From Carnobacterium pleistocenium FTR1 (GTDB lineage: Bacteria; Bacillota; Bacilli; Lactobacillales; Carnobacteriaceae): a stretch of DNA of 64,000 nucleotides. A model generated the notes under the pieces. It saw nothing but the letters and a program-made list of their open reading frames with translations. It did not search any database and was not told where the DNA came from. Where the stretch lies: contig NZ_JQLQ01000002.1 in the NCBI RefSeq assembly GCF_000744285.1, positions 1,860,001-1,924,000 on the forward strand, given 5' to 3'. Position numbers and translations under genes: made by a program. This document shows, one piece after another, positions 8,684 to 19,412 of the stretch (position 1 is the first letter of the stretch; each line of letters begins with the position of its first letter).

Positions 8684-9625
8684 TTATTTTTTATAGCTAG
8701 CTTTTTTTTCTTTTAAAGCTACAATATCAGATTCTCTGCAATAAACATAGTGTCCAGGCGAAATTTCACGTAATTCTTCAGGTTCTCCATTTGATTCACG
8801 AGGAATATATGGAGTACGCACACGATTACGCTCGTATTCAGGATCTGGTAAGGGCACAGCAGACAATAAGCTTTCAGTGTAAGGATGTAAGGGTGTATTA
8901 TAAACTTCTTCAGCAGGTGCTAATTCAAGTAATTTCCCAGTATTCATTACACCAATACGGTCACTAATATATTTAACCATTGATAAATCATGTGCAATAA
9001 ATAAAAATGTTAATTTTTGCGTTTTTTGCAATTCCATCAACAAGTTTACAACCTGTGCTTGAATAGAAACATCCAATGCAGAAATTGGTTCATCAGCAAT
9101 AATAAACTTGGGTTTAACTGCTAAAGCCCTAGCGATTCCAATACGTTGTCTCTGTCCACCTGAAAATTCATGTGGGTATCGTGAAGCATGATCTGGATTT
9201 AGTCCTACAGTTTTTAACAAATCATCTACTTGTTGGTTTCTATCTTCAGTAGAACTGGCTAATTTATGAATATCGATACCTTCAGCAATAATATCACGGA
9301 CTTTCATTTTCGGATTTAAAGATGCATATGGATCTTGAAAAATCATTTGCATATCTCTTCTAAATTTCAACATATCTTTTTTTCCAGATATATCATGAAC
9401 TTTTGTACCCTCAAAATCAACTTCACCAGCTGTTGGATTGTATAATCGAATAATTGAACGACCAGTTGTTGATTTACCTGAACCAGATTCACCAACAAGT
9501 CCAAAGGTTTCACCTTTATAAATATCAAAAGTGATATCATCTACTGCACGAACTTCATTCTTTGTGCCTTCATTGAAATACTGTTTTAAACCTTTAACTT
9601 CTAAGATTTTTTCTTTATTTTCCAT
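8684..9625 (-). CDS. oppF: Oligopeptide ABC transporter ATP-binding protein OppF
   Basis: A 313-residue ABC ATPase. Walker [10 protein letters not shown], signature [15 protein letters not shown] and Walker [10 protein letters not shown] are all visible, and the C-terminal oligopeptide/dipeptide extension ([14 protein letters not shown], then the cysteine-containing tail) is typical of OppF. Last gene of oppBCDF; its ATG directly follows the oppD stop codon. With OppD it energises peptide import through OppB/OppC from OppA. Confidence 0.97.
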   Translation of the reverse strand: MENKEKILEVKGLKQYFNEGTKNEVRAVDDITFDIYKGETFGLVGESGSGKSTTGRSIIRLYNPTAGEVDFEGTKVHDISGKKDMLKFRRDMQMIFQDPYASLNPKMKVRDIIAEGIDIHKLASSTEDRNQQVDDLLKTVGLNPDHASRYPHEFSGGQRQRIGIARALAVKPKFIIADEPISALDVSIQAQVVNLLMELQKTQKLTFLFIAHDLSMVKYISDRIGVMNTGKLLELAPAEEVYNTPLHPYTESLLSAVPLPDPEYERNRVRTPYIPRESNGEPEELREISPGHYVYCRESDIVALKEKKASYKK

Positions 9626-10711
9626 TTAATTTTGCCCTCCTTTAACTTGAGTCTTAGTACTCTTTAAAGATTCATGAAGTGGGGCAAATCTTTCTTCAAA
9701 AATTTTATGACGTGCTTTAATTTCTGGTGGCGGTTCAACTGCTGGAGCATCAGGATGCAACAACCATGTTAACGCAGAATGTGTTTCAGAAATTTTAAAG
9801 AAAGGTGGCTCTAATTCAGTATCAATTTTCATTGCAAATGCATTACGTGGAGCAAATGCATCACCTTTTGGAGGATCCAATAAATCTGGAGGTGTTCCAG
9901 GAATGGCATACAATGTTTCTGTGATTTCTAAAGTTGGCATAGAACTAATCAATCCCCATGTATACGGGTGTTGTGGATTATAAAAAATTTCATCGACCGT
10001 TCCAATTTCAACAATCTTACCAGCATACATTACTGCAACACGATCTGCAACATTTGCTACTACACCTAAATCATGTGTAATAAAGATAATTGAAGTTGCA
10101 ATTTTTTGCTGCAATTCTTTCATTAGATCTAAAATTTGTGCTTGAATAGTTACGTCTAATGCTGTTGTTGGTTCATCAGCAATTAAGACTTCCGGATTAC
10201 AAGCAAGGGCAATCGCAATAACAATACGCTGTCTTTGTCCACCAGAAAATTGATGTGGGTATTGTTTCATACGTCTCTCTGAATCGGGTAAACCTACTAA
10301 ATTCAATAATTCTAGTGCTCTTTTTCTAGCATCTTCTTTATTTAGTTTTTGATGCAATCGAATTGGTTCAGAAATTTGTTTACCAATCGTCATTGTTGGA
10401 TTAAGCGAAGTCATTGGATCTTGAAAAATCATTGCAATTTCTTTGCCACGAATACCTTGCATTTCTTTTTCAGATTTCTTAATAAGATCTTCACCATTGA
10501 ATAAAATTTCGCCACTTTCGATATTGGCATTTTGTGACAACAATCGCATAATGCTACGAGTTGTAACTGATTTTCCAGAACCGGATTCGCCTACGATTGC
10601 TAACGTTTCGCCTTTTTTTAAATCAAAACTGACACCGCGGATAGCTTTTACTTTACCAGCATAGGTGTCGAACGTAATCTCTAAATCTTTAACTTCTAAT
10701 ACATTACTCAT
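9626..10711 (-). CDS. oppD: Oligopeptide ABC transporter ATP-binding protein OppD
   Basis: A 361-residue ABC ATPase with Walker [10 protein letters not shown], signature [15 protein letters not shown], Walker B EVLIADEPTTA and the oligopeptide C-terminal domain. ATG 10711 (MSNVLEVKDLE) was chosen because GAGGTG lies 6 nt upstream; a GTG three codons earlier overlaps that site. It sits between oppC and oppF in one operon. Confidence 0.97.
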   Translation of the reverse strand: MSNVLEVKDLEITFDTYAGKVKAIRGVSFDLKKGETLAIVGESGSGKSVTTRSIMRLLSQNANIESGEILFNGEDLIKKSEKEMQGIRGKEIAMIFQDPMTSLNPTMTIGKQISEPIRLHQKLNKEDARKRALELLNLVGLPDSERRMKQYPHQFSGGQRQRIVIAIALACNPEVLIADEPTTALDVTIQAQILDLMKELQQKIATSIIFITHDLGVVANVADRVAVMYAGKIVEIGTVDEIFYNPQHPYTWGLISSMPTLEITETLYAIPGTPPDLLDPPKGDAFAPRNAFAMKIDTELEPPFFKISETHSALTWLLHPDAPAVEPPPEIKARHKIFEERFAPLHESLKSTKTQVKGGQN

Positions 10712-10724
10712 TCGTTTCACCTCA

Positions 10725-11774
10725 CTAATCCTTCATTTTTGGATCAAATGCATCACGCAAACCATCAGCTAATAAGTTAAATGAAATCATTAAGATACAA
10801 ATAACTGCAGCTGGATACCACATTAAGTGGGGTAAGAAGCGGAATGTTTTGTATCCATCATTAATCAATGTTCCTAATGAAGCCGTTGGTGCTGGAATTC
10901 CTATACCAATAAAACTCAAGAATGCCTCGAAGAAAATAGCTGACGGAATTGAGAACATAGTTTGAATAATAATGATACCGGATAAATTTGGAATGATGTG
11001 TTTAAATGCTATTTTAACTGATGATTCACCTAGTGTACGAGCAGCTAAAATATATTCTTGATTTTTTAATTTTAAGGTTTGAGCCCTGACTACCCTGGCC
11101 ATTGAAATCCATCCAGTAATAGCTAAAGCAATAATAATTGATGTAATACCTGGCTGTAACACTAATAGCATTAAAATAACTACAACTAAGTTTGGAACAC
11201 CAGATAAAATTTCCAAGACACGTTGCATAAAGTTATCTACTCTTCCACCAAGCCAACCTGAAACTAAACCATAGGTCACTCCTATAGTTAAATCGAAAAA
11301 GGCTGCTACAAAAGCAATAATTAAAGATACTCTTGTACCATAAAGAATGCGTGAAAGTAAGTCACGACCTAAGCTGTCTGTACCTAAGATATAGTACTGA
11401 TCCTCAGGAACACTCTTCTCAGCATATTTGTCTATACGAGTTTCTCCAACTTTTTGAGTCCCATTTAAACCATCAATACCAATTCCTGGAATTTTTGGAG
11501 GCAAACTTGCAAACTCTACTGTTTGAATATTTGGATCATGAGGTGCTACGATTGGTGCGGCAATTGTAAGAAGAATCATAATTATTAGAACAACCAGACT
11601 AACAACTGCTGCTTTATTTTTTTTCAATCTTCTCCATGAGTCTTCAATAAAACTTAATGAAGGTGCTGAAATTTTTTCATTATCACCGACACTTGACCCA
11701 GTAGCTGGGGCAAACATGTCTGGGGACAAATTCTTAAATTCATCTGCAACAGGAACATTCTCTTGTTTATTCAT
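10725..11774 (-). CDS. oppC: Oligopeptide ABC transporter permease OppC
   Basis: A 349-residue inner permease with a long cytosolic N-terminus (about 50 residues), a first membrane helix (KAAVVSLVVLIIMILLTIAAP), an extracytoplasmic segment, then the DppC-type permease core with the EAA-like loop near EYILAARTLG. Its ATG overlaps the oppB stop by one base (TAATG), showing translational coupling. It pairs with OppB to form the peptide channel. Confidence 0.96.
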   Translation of the reverse strand: MNKQENVPVADEFKNLSPDMFAPATGSSVGDNEKISAPSLSFIEDSWRRLKKNKAAVVSLVVLIIMILLTIAAPIVAPHDPNIQTVEFASLPPKIPGIGIDGLNGTQKVGETRIDKYAEKSVPEDQYYILGTDSLGRDLLSRILYGTRVSLIIAFVAAFFDLTIGVTYGLVSGWLGGRVDNFMQRVLEILSGVPNLVVVILMLLVLQPGITSIIIALAITGWISMARVVRAQTLKLKNQEYILAARTLGESSVKIAFKHIIPNLSGIIIIQTMFSIPSAIFFEAFLSFIGIGIPAPTASLGTLINDGYKTFRFLPHLMWYPAAVICILMISFNLLADGLRDAFDPKMKD

Positions 11775-12721
11775 TATTTGTCCCCTCCTTCTGTAGAAAC
11801 ACGAATACGTGGATCAATTACTCCGTATAAAATATCAACAACTAAAATAATAAATACAAGCATAGCAGAGTAAAGAATAGTTACACCCATGATTGTTGGG
11901 TAATCATTTGTCATGATTGATTTTACGAATTGTTCACCTATACCAGGAATGGCATAGATATTTTCTACAACCATTGAACCAGTCATTAAACCAACGGCCA
12001 TAGGTCCTATGATTGTCACTAATGGAATTAAAGCATTACGGACACCATGTTTAAATGCTACTGTCCATCTGCTCAACCCTTTAGCTCTTGCCAATTCAAC
12101 GTAATCGCTGCCTAAAACTTCTACCATTTCTGTTCTAATAAATCGAGCTGAATCTGCTAAAGGAGATATAGCTAATGCCAATGTAGGAAGAACAGATGAG
12201 CTAAATCCTCCATCCCATAAAGCGATTGGGAACCATTGCAGATATACACCAAATATTAGCTGTAGCAGAACAGCGATAACAAAGTTAGGAATAGATCTTC
12301 CTAAAATTGCTGAAAAAGTTGCAAGCGTGTCGATCCATGTATTTTGATACATTGCCGCTATTACGCCTAACACAATACCCAATATTGTCCCTAACGCAAC
12401 CGCTTGAATACCCAGTTGCAAGGAAGGCCCTATACGCGTAGATAAAAGCTTTGTTACAGGAGTATTGCTAAATTGGAATGATGTTCCTAAATCTCCTTGA
12501 AGTAATCCACCAATATAAACTAGATACTGAACCGGCACCGGTTCATTCAATCCATATTGTTCGTTCATAATAAAGATTTGTTCTTCTGAAAGTTTATCCT
12601 GGTTACTATATGGAGTACCCGGTAAAAGCTTCATTAAGAAAAAAGTAATCGATGCAATTAAAAATAATGTCAACAACATGTATAGTACACGTTTCCCTAA
12701 AAATTTAGCATAGCTTTTCAT
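11774..12721 (-). CDS. oppB: Oligopeptide ABC transporter permease OppB
   Basis: A 315-residue DppB-type permease: N-terminal helix (VLYMLLTLFLIASITFFLM), the conserved GLNEPVPVQY segment and an EAA loop around SDYVELARAKGLS. It heads oppBCDF, preceded by GGAGGTG and a strong promoter at 12770-12798. The binding protein is not in this operon; two OppA genes lie 7-10 kb away. Confidence 0.96.
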   Translation of the reverse strand: MKSYAKFLGKRVLYMLLTLFLIASITFFLMKLLPGTPYSNQDKLSEEQIFIMNEQYGLNEPVPVQYLVYIGGLLQGDLGTSFQFSNTPVTKLLSTRIGPSLQLGIQAVALGTILGIVLGVIAAMYQNTWIDTLATFSAILGRSIPNFVIAVLLQLIFGVYLQWFPIALWDGGFSSSVLPTLALAISPLADSARFIRTEMVEVLGSDYVELARAKGLSRWTVAFKHGVRNALIPLVTIIGPMAVGLMTGSMVVENIYAIPGIGEQFVKSIMTNDYPTIMGVTILYSAMLVFIILVVDILYGVIDPRIRVSTEGGDK

Positions 12722-12769
12722 CGATTATAGCACCTCCAACAATTTTAATTTTTAATTCCCTTACAAAAA

Positions 12770-12798
12770 AGAATATACTATTTAGAATAGCTTGTCAA
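12770..12798 (-). promoter_or_regulatory. Sigma-A promoter of oppBCDF
   Basis: Minus strand TTGACA (12798-12793) and TATTCT (12775-12770) with a 17-bp spacer, about 50 bp upstream of the oppB start. Confidence 0.85.
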
Positions 12799-12988
12799 AA
12801 CCAATATTGCAAAACTTTTTTGATTTTTTTTTGATTTTTTCGTCTATAGATTAAAATTAGATGAAAATTTAAGTGTAATTCACCAAGATCAATTGCTTAT
12901 CTCTTTTAAAATATTCATATATTTTTAATATTATTCCTATATAATATATTCTAGTACCATTGTTTGTATATTATAAGGAGGAAAATTA

Positions 12989-13360
12989 GTGAAACGAAAA
13001 ATAACACCTATCCACATCTTTTTGGTGTCGCTCCTTTTATGCTTATTAATTGAATTAATTGTTTATAAAGAGCTCTCATTCTATCAAACGACAAATCTTA
13101 CATTTTATGGAGCTTCCTTATTTCTCATTATTGGTCTCTTTGGTGCATCCTTTTCATCAGGTTTTTTTGATTTCTTTAACTACAGTATGAGAAAAACAGC
13201 TTTTAATATTCGTAAAGGTAGACATTCTGAAGAAGAATTCTCTATTAAACCTCTCTCAAAAGTAATTGGTAAGGGTTATTACTTCTTTTTAAAAGTAGGT
13301 TCAGCATTATTAACTATTAGCTTGCTTACATTACTAGCTTATTATCTTATTGAAAGATAA
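12989..13360 (+). CDS. Small membrane protein, DUF3899-like
   Basis: A 123-residue protein with three predicted membrane helices: about residues 9-25, 39-58 and a C-terminal one (LLTISLLTLLAYYLI). A charged loop with RKGRHSEEEF follows the second helix. It starts with GTG at 12989 behind GGAGG. It resembles the DUF3899 family of small Firmicutes proteins often found beside trpS; function unknown. It is divergent from oppB and 91 bp upstream of trpS. Confidence 0.75.
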   Translation: MKRKITPIHIFLVSLLLCLLIELIVYKELSFYQTTNLTFYGASLFLIIGLFGASFSSGFFDFFNYSMRKTAFNIRKGRHSEEEFSIKPLSKVIGKGYYFFLKVGSALLTISLLTLLAYYLIER

Positions 13361-13439
13361 TTTTTAGTACTCATTGTCAACAAACGCTTTAATCAATTTA
13401 AATATATCGTTATACTAGTATTAATGTACTTAGAAATAA

Positions 13440-14455
<1,016 letters not shown>

Positions 14456-14456
<1 letters not shown>

Positions 14457-14505
14457 AAAGAAGCTGAAGCAGTCAGAATTCATCTGACTGCTTCAGCTTC
14501 TTTTT
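14456..14505. terminator. Bidirectional terminator trpS / lplA side
   Basis: Perfect long inverted repeat AAGAAGCTGAAGCAGTCAGA with a 5-nt loop and A/T tails on both sides (14456-14477, 14483-14505). Confidence 0.92.
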
Positions 14506-14599
14506 ATTCAACTGATATTGCTGCCTTTTCAAAAGAAATTTCTTCTGGAATAAACGAGTTTGATTTTATGGAAATATAGTTTTGAACAAAAGATGGCAC
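14504..14599 (-). CDS. Possible 31-codon small ORF or gene-end remnant after lplA
   Basis: After the lplA stop the minus strand has AAAGGTG and then an open frame of 31 codons, starting GTG (14599) as VPSFVQNYISIKSNSF and ending ..KAAISVE before a TAA that lies in the terminator. The composition looks protein-like, but the GTG lies inside the ribosome-site-like sequence, so translation from it is doubtful. It could be the C-terminal remnant of a lost gene. I do not recognise it. Confidence 0.25.
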   Translation of the reverse strand: MPSFVQNYISIKSNSFIPEEISFEKAAISVE

Positions 14600-14607
14600 C
14601 TTTATTT

Positions 14608-15627
14608 TTAGTATATTAAATGCAGTAGTTCTTCTTTGGTGATATTTCCGAAATATTTTTTAATATTGATATCATTTAAAGCTTCATTTATAGATAGAGA
14701 ATCATACTTAATACCGGCTAATTTTTCTTCGACATCTGCGATATCTCCTAATCCAAAAAAATCTCCAAAAATACGAATATCTTGGATAAAACCTTTATCG
14801 ACATCCATTTTAAATTCAACCGAACCAATTGAAAAACGATGACGACGAACCAATTCAAATTTTGGTGATTTCCCGTAATTCCAATCCCAATTACTAAAAT
14901 ATTTTTTAGAAAGTTCTTCTATTTGCTTCCAATCATGATCTGTCAGTTTGTACTCTTTAACGTCTTCAGCTTTAGTTACATCAAATATATTTAATAATAA
15001 CCGATCTCTAAATTCCTTAGTATTTAAGAATTGATAATCATCAGATAAATAAGGCTTGATATTTGTTACACGGCTTCTTATTGATTTGATTCCTTTTGAT
15101 TCAATTTTATCTTTCCTGACTTTGAGTGCATTTACGACTTCTTCGATGTCACTATCAAACATGATTGTACCGTGTGCTGTCATTCGGCCATTTTTTGAGT
15201 ACATTGCATTACCAGAGAATTTTTGCCCGTTAATCAGCAAGTCGTTTCTGCCTTCAAGCTTAGCACCTTCGACACCCATTTTGTGTAATGAATCTATAAT
15301 TGGCTCTGTAAATTTACCAAAATCTCGGAATGAATTTCCATCATCTTGGGTAATAAAACAAAAACAAAAGACTCCAAAATCATGATAGACAGCTCCACCA
15401 CCTGAAAAGCGACGAACGATGTGAATATTTTTTTTCTCTACATATTCTGTATTGATTTCTTCAATCGTATTTTGATTTCTTCCAATTATGATAGACGGCT
15501 CGTTGATATAAAAAAGCAATATTGGTTCATCTAAAATGACATTATTTAATAGGTGGTACTCAATTGCTAAATTAATTGCGGGATCCGTTATTTCTTTACC
15601 ATCGCGAGCATTTTTTACATAATACAT
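14608..15627 (-). CDS. lplA: Lipoate-protein ligase A
   Basis: A 339-residue ligase that attaches lipoate to E2 and GcvH proteins through lipoyl-AMP. Visible motifs are RRFSGGGAVYHD (72-83) and the catalytic lysine K136 in NGQKFSGNA; a C-terminal accessory domain follows (from about residue 250). It matches LplJ of Bacillus, which also neighbours the MBL gene yhfI, here directly upstream. It probably salvages lipoate for pyruvate dehydrogenase. Confidence 0.95.
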   Translation of the reverse strand: MYYVKNARDGKEITDPAINLAIEYHLLNNVILDEPILLFYINEPSIIIGRNQNTIEEINTEYVEKKNIHIVRRFSGGGAVYHDFGVFCFCFITQDDGNSFRDFGKFTEPIIDSLHKMGVEGAKLEGRNDLLINGQKFSGNAMYSKNGRMTAHGTIMFDSDIEEVVNALKVRKDKIESKGIKSIRSRVTNIKPYLSDDYQFLNTKEFRDRLLLNIFDVTKAEDVKEYKLTDHDWKQIEELSKKYFSNWDWNYGKSPKFELVRRHRFSIGSVEFKMDVDKGFIQDIRIFGDFFGLGDIADVEEKLAGIKYDSLSINEALNDINIKKYFGNITKEELLHLIY

Positions 15628-15671
15628 TAGTTGTTTCCCCGTTTCTAGCTGTTACATTTTTACAGCCCTCG

Positions 15672-16418
15672 TTAAATTTCGATTATTAAATCTTTTTCAG
15701 CCAATATAATTTCCGTTGTGGGTGTTTCATTAATAGCTTGGGCTTTTAATAGCTCTAGGTCTCCAACTTGAGGTAGATGTGTTAGAATAACTTTTTTTAC
15801 ATCCGCTTCTTTTGCAATCTTACCTACTTCAGAAGCTGTCATATGAACACGATGATTCTCCATTCCATTAAAGAGATTTGTATCAGCCAATAATACATCC
15901 GCATCTTTACTAAAGGGGATAAAATCGGGTAAATAACCTGAATCTGCTGTATAGATTAGTATTTTACCTGTTTTCGTTTCAGTAATTCTCATAGCATAAC
16001 ATTCCACTGGATGCAGAGTTTTCATAAATTGTATTTCGAATGGACCAATATATGTTTTTTCCTGTTCGTGATAAGCTATACCTTCACTTACAATGTCCAT
16101 AGTTAATCTTTTAAAATTTTCATTATCTCCTTGGTGCCCGTAAATAGGAAGCATAGGAGCTCTTTCAAGGTTGTTTTTCATTCTTTTTAATTGACGTGTG
16201 AATTGTAAAACACCTAAATCAGCTATATGATCATAATGATAATGAGATAAAATAACTCCATCAAGTAATAAAGGATCTACATGATTTTCTAGAGCAATCA
16301 ATGAAGCACTTCCTACATCGATCAATAAATGATAATCTTCCGTTTCTAATAAATAAGAACTTGTACCTGAATTTTTTGTTGGGTACCCGCCCCAAAAACC
16401 TAATATAGTTAATTTCAT
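15672..16418 (-). CDS. MBL-fold metal-dependent hydrolase (YhfI-like)
   Basis: A 248-residue metallo-beta-lactamase-fold protein with the metal motif HYHYDH (H59, H61, D63, H64), a later D in LLADTNLFNG and the final histidine in VILTHLPQVG. It is RNase Z-like in layout but lacks the extended exosite arm, and corresponds to Bacillus YhfI. Substrate unknown. It is 44 bp upstream of lplA, so the two are likely cotranscribed. Confidence 0.85.
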   Translation of the reverse strand: MKLTILGFWGGYPTKNSGTSSYLLETEDYHLLIDVGSASLIALENHVDPLLLDGVILSHYHYDHIADLGVLQFTRQLKRMKNNLERAPMLPIYGHQGDNENFKRLTMDIVSEGIAYHEQEKTYIGPFEIQFMKTLHPVECYAMRITETKTGKILIYTADSGYLPDFIPFSKDADVLLADTNLFNGMENHRVHMTASEVGKIAKEADVKKVILTHLPQVGDLELLKAQAINETPTTEIILAEKDLIIEI

Positions 16419-16490
16419 TTTCTTTCCTCTCTTCTATTTTTTTTATCTCTTCTATATATTACCTTACACCAAGAAAACAAAGTTTAAAAT

Positions 16491-16526
16491 AAAAAAGACC
16501 TTTTTAATACTAAAAAGTGTCTTTTC
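16491..16526 (-). terminator. Terminator of the hemY-like gene
   Basis: Minus-strand stem AAAAGAC.CTTTTTA / TAAAAAGGTCTTTT with a 4-nt loop and T-run, between the hemY stop and the MBL gene. Confidence 0.8.
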
Positions 16527-16544
16527 ATTTTTTTATAAGCTATT

Positions 16545-17957
16545 CTATTTACTATAAATACAATTTTGTTCTTTTACATATTCAACTATTTTTTTACTTG
16601 TTTTATTAGCTTGACTAATACATTGATTGATTCCAAAACCTTCTAGACCAATTCCAGAAATATATATGCCTGGATATTCATGTGTCAATAATTCAATCAT
16701 TTCTTTCGTTTTTTCTTCTTGTGTCACAGTGTACTGAGGTATAGCATCGGGCCAACGTTTTACAATGCGATTTATAGGTTTTTCTGTAATTCCAAGTATC
16801 ATTTCTAAGTCTTTTAGTATGGACTCTTCTATTTCTTTATTACTCAAAGAAACTAGGATATCTTCTCCTTTTCGACCAAAACTCACCCCAATAAACACAT
16901 CTTCTTCATCTTTAAGAAATGACCACTTTTTATTTAAAAAAACAATTGACGTTACAAAAGAATCACTTCGTCTAGGAGTAACTACGCCAAAACCTTTGGG
17001 CTCATTTTTTATAGCTTTTTTTTTAAACTTAAACAAGATATATCCGATAGATGCAGTTTCTACTTGATCAAAGATTTGCCCAAATGTCTCATTTTTTATT
17101 AATCTTGAATATTCAGTTACTGGTGTCGCGATACAAATTGCGCCAACACGCACTTGTTCTGTTTGATTGACATCTATAACATAAGTACCTTCAATACCCT
17201 GGTTAATTTCAAAAACTTTTTTACTTGTTTGAATATTTGGTTTTAAAATTTCAGTTAGTTTATCCGTTAAAGTGGCTAACCCTTTTTGAAAAGTAACATA
17301 ATTACCAGAACCATCTAATAGTTCAGGATGAGATTTGAGTCCTTTTGAAAGTCTTCCATACTTTTGCTCTAAAGAATAAATAACTTCTTTAGAAGATTTG
17401 ATTCCCATTTCATCTAAATCACTAGCATAAATTTTGGAAAAAAAAGGTTCAACAATATGCTCGACTAGCTCTTCTCCAAATCTTTTTTTTAAGTATACGC
17501 TCATCTCAACATCTTTTTCTAATGGTTTGATGGGGAATAGAGTATCTTTAAAGCTAGCTATCTTACCATGAAAAGTTAATAAATTATTCTTCCAAATATC
17601 CATTTTCCTTACTGGAATTCCTTTGTAAGTTGGATAATCAAGACTATATAATTTATTATAAAAAAAGATATCTGGTTTATTTCCTTCGCTATAAATTAAT
17701 TGATCCATTAGACCCAATTCTTTCATAAGATCCATTGCTTCTGGATAACGGATATCAATAGATTCAGCTCCTAAATCAAAGTAATTATCTCCCGACTTAA
17801 TTGTATAGATTTTACCGCCCAACTTTATAGAAGACTCTAGCAAAATAAGTTCAAAAGGTAGCTTTTCTTCTATGATTTGCTGTTTGATTCGATAAGCTGT
17901 AACTAATCCTGTTATTCCTCCACCTATTACTGCAATTCTTTTTTTAGCCCTCTTCAT
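16545..17957 (-). CDS. hemY: HemY-like FAD oxidase (coproporphyrinogen/protoporphyrinogen III oxidase)
   Basis: A 470-residue flavoprotein with the N-terminal FAD motif IAVIGGGITGLVTAYRI, a substrate domain and the C-terminal FAD segment GIYISGIGLEGFGINQC typical of the HemY/CgoX amine-oxidase family. In Gram-positives this enzyme makes coproporphyrin III. No other haem gene is in this window, and many lactic acid bacteria lack a full pathway, so its substrate here may be an imported porphyrinogen. It has its own terminator and sits between pepA and the MBL gene. Confidence 0.85.
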   Translation of the reverse strand: MKRAKKRIAVIGGGITGLVTAYRIKQQIIEEKLPFELILLESSIKLGGKIYTIKSGDNYFDLGAESIDIRYPEAMDLMKELGLMDQLIYSEGNKPDIFFYNKLYSLDYPTYKGIPVRKMDIWKNNLLTFHGKIASFKDTLFPIKPLEKDVEMSVYLKKRFGEELVEHIVEPFFSKIYASDLDEMGIKSSKEVIYSLEQKYGRLSKGLKSHPELLDGSGNYVTFQKGLATLTDKLTEILKPNIQTSKKVFEINQGIEGTYVIDVNQTEQVRVGAICIATPVTEYSRLIKNETFGQIFDQVETASIGYILFKFKKKAIKNEPKGFGVVTPRRSDSFVTSIVFLNKKWSFLKDEEDVFIGVSFGRKGEDILVSLSNKEIEESILKDLEMILGITEKPINRIVKRWPDAIPQYTVTQEEKTKEMIELLTHEYPGIYISGIGLEGFGINQCISQANKTSKKIVEYVKEQNCIYSK

Positions 17958-18087
17958 CTATTCCCCCCTTTCTTATTGAATCAATTATATTTATTTTACT
18001 TGGTATTTCAATAAAAAGAAATGTTATTTTAATTTATATATAAAAAGATTAGAAAATGCATTGGTTTTCATAAAGAAAACTTGTTAT

Positions 18088-18136
18088 AAAAAATAAGCTG
18101 AGTTGTATAAATTTTCTTTATACAACTCAGCTTATC
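18088..18136 (-). terminator. Terminator of the pepA-like gene
   Basis: Perfect stem ATAAGCTGAGTTGTATA with a short loop (arms 18093-18111 and 18118-18136), with T-run on the minus strand. Confidence 0.9.
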
Positions 18137-18151
18137 TCTATTTTTAATTTC

Positions 18152-19237
18152 TTAACTATTGTACTTAATTTTCTCAACTGCTGTAGTATCTAATCGTTTA
18201 ATAACTTCTGTAACTAATTTCACCGTATTTAAGTAGTCATCTTCATGAATAACTGAAGTATGAGAATGTAAATAACGTGTTGCTACAGTAATCGCTAATG
18301 CTGGTATACCGTTTTTACTTACATGCTGACTTCCTGCATCCGTTCCTCCACCCGCAATTACTGTATATTGGAAAGGAATATTTAATTCCTCTGCAATATT
18401 GACCACAAAATCGCGCAACCCTTTATGTGCTACCATAGAAGCATCATAAATGATGATTTGAGGTCCTTTTCCTAGTTTTGAATCTGCTTCCTTTTCAGTC
18501 ATACCCGGGGTATCTCCAGCTGTACCAGTATCAAGTGCAAAGGCAATATCAGGATCTACTAAATGAGTTGCTGTTTTTGCTCCTCTTAACCCAACTTCTT
18601 CTTGCACATTTCCAACTGCGAATGCTTTATTAGGATGCCCCACAGCTTTTAAATTTTCTAATACTTTTAAAGTTACAGCTATTCCAATACGGTTGTCCCA
18701 TGCTTTAGCTAGCATAAATTTCGATCCATTTAAGCGTCTAAATTCGGTATAGGGCGTTACCATATTACCTGGTTTGATTCCCCATTCTATTGCTTCCGCT
18801 TCAGAAGAGGCTCCTATATCAATAAACATTTCTTGAATATCATAAGCTTTATTACGTATTTCGTCAGTTAAGACATGTGGTGGTTTACACCCAATAACAC
18901 CATGAATCACTTTGTTTTTCGCTACTGTAATTTCAACTTGTTGAGCTAGCATAACTTGTGCCCACCAGCCACCAATCGTTTGAAATTTAATAAAACCTTC
19001 TGCTGTAATTTTTGTTACCATAAAACCAACTTCATCTAAGTGTCCAGCAAATAATACTTTAGGACCACTTTCATCACCAACACTTTTTGCGATTACACTG
19101 CCTAATCCGTCATAGCTAATGCTATCTGCATTTGTTTTTGCATACTTCACAAAAACATCTCTTACTTGGCCTTCATTCCCTGCAATTCCCTTTGCATCTG
19201 TTAATTCTTTTAACATCTTTAGTTCTGTTTCTTTCAT
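18152..19237 (-). CDS. pepA: M42 family glutamyl aminopeptidase
   Basis: A 361-residue M42 metallopeptidase. Metal and catalytic residues are visible: [41 protein letters not shown] and TDAGSQHVS. It removes N-terminal acidic residues from peptides in lactic acid bacteria. ATG 19237 follows GGAGGCG; the longer frame starts before this site. A paralogue lies at 51067-52146. The adjacent OppA genes and pepF complete a peptide-uptake set. Confidence 0.92.
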   Translation of the reverse strand: MKETELKMLKELTDAKGIAGNEGQVRDVFVKYAKTNADSISYDGLGSVIAKSVGDESGPKVLFAGHLDEVGFMVTKITAEGFIKFQTIGGWWAQVMLAQQVEITVAKNKVIHGVIGCKPPHVLTDEIRNKAYDIQEMFIDIGASSEAEAIEWGIKPGNMVTPYTEFRRLNGSKFMLAKAWDNRIGIAVTLKVLENLKAVGHPNKAFAVGNVQEEVGLRGAKTATHLVDPDIAFALDTGTAGDTPGMTEKEADSKLGKGPQIIIYDASMVAHKGLRDFVVNIAEELNIPFQYTVIAGGGTDAGSQHVSKNGIPALAITVATRYLHSHTSVIHEDDYLNTVKLVTEVIKRLDTTAVEKIKYNS

Positions 19238-19344
19238 AATATACGCCTCCAATATAATTTTATACGTTTAATTATAACATTGTTTATAAAAAATAGATTT
19301 TTAAAATAACTTTTTATATTGTAGTATTTTCCAGTAATAAAAAC

Positions 19345-19384
19345 AAAGAAAGAGCCATGAACAAAAGTCCAGTCTCTTTCTTTA
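19345..19384 (-). terminator. Terminator of the first OppA gene
   Basis: Minus-strand stem AAAGAAAGAG / CTCTTTCTTT with a 19-nt loop and T-rich tail. Confidence 0.7.
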
Positions 19385-19412
19385 TCATTGATATAATAAT
19401 TTTCAACTTAAA

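Noticed and set aside
10443-10664. Plus-strand frame over oppD and similar shadows (for example 15056-15385, 16765-17067, 57107-57400).
   Set aside because: They are antisense to conserved genes, lack ribosome sites and show no recognisable motif.
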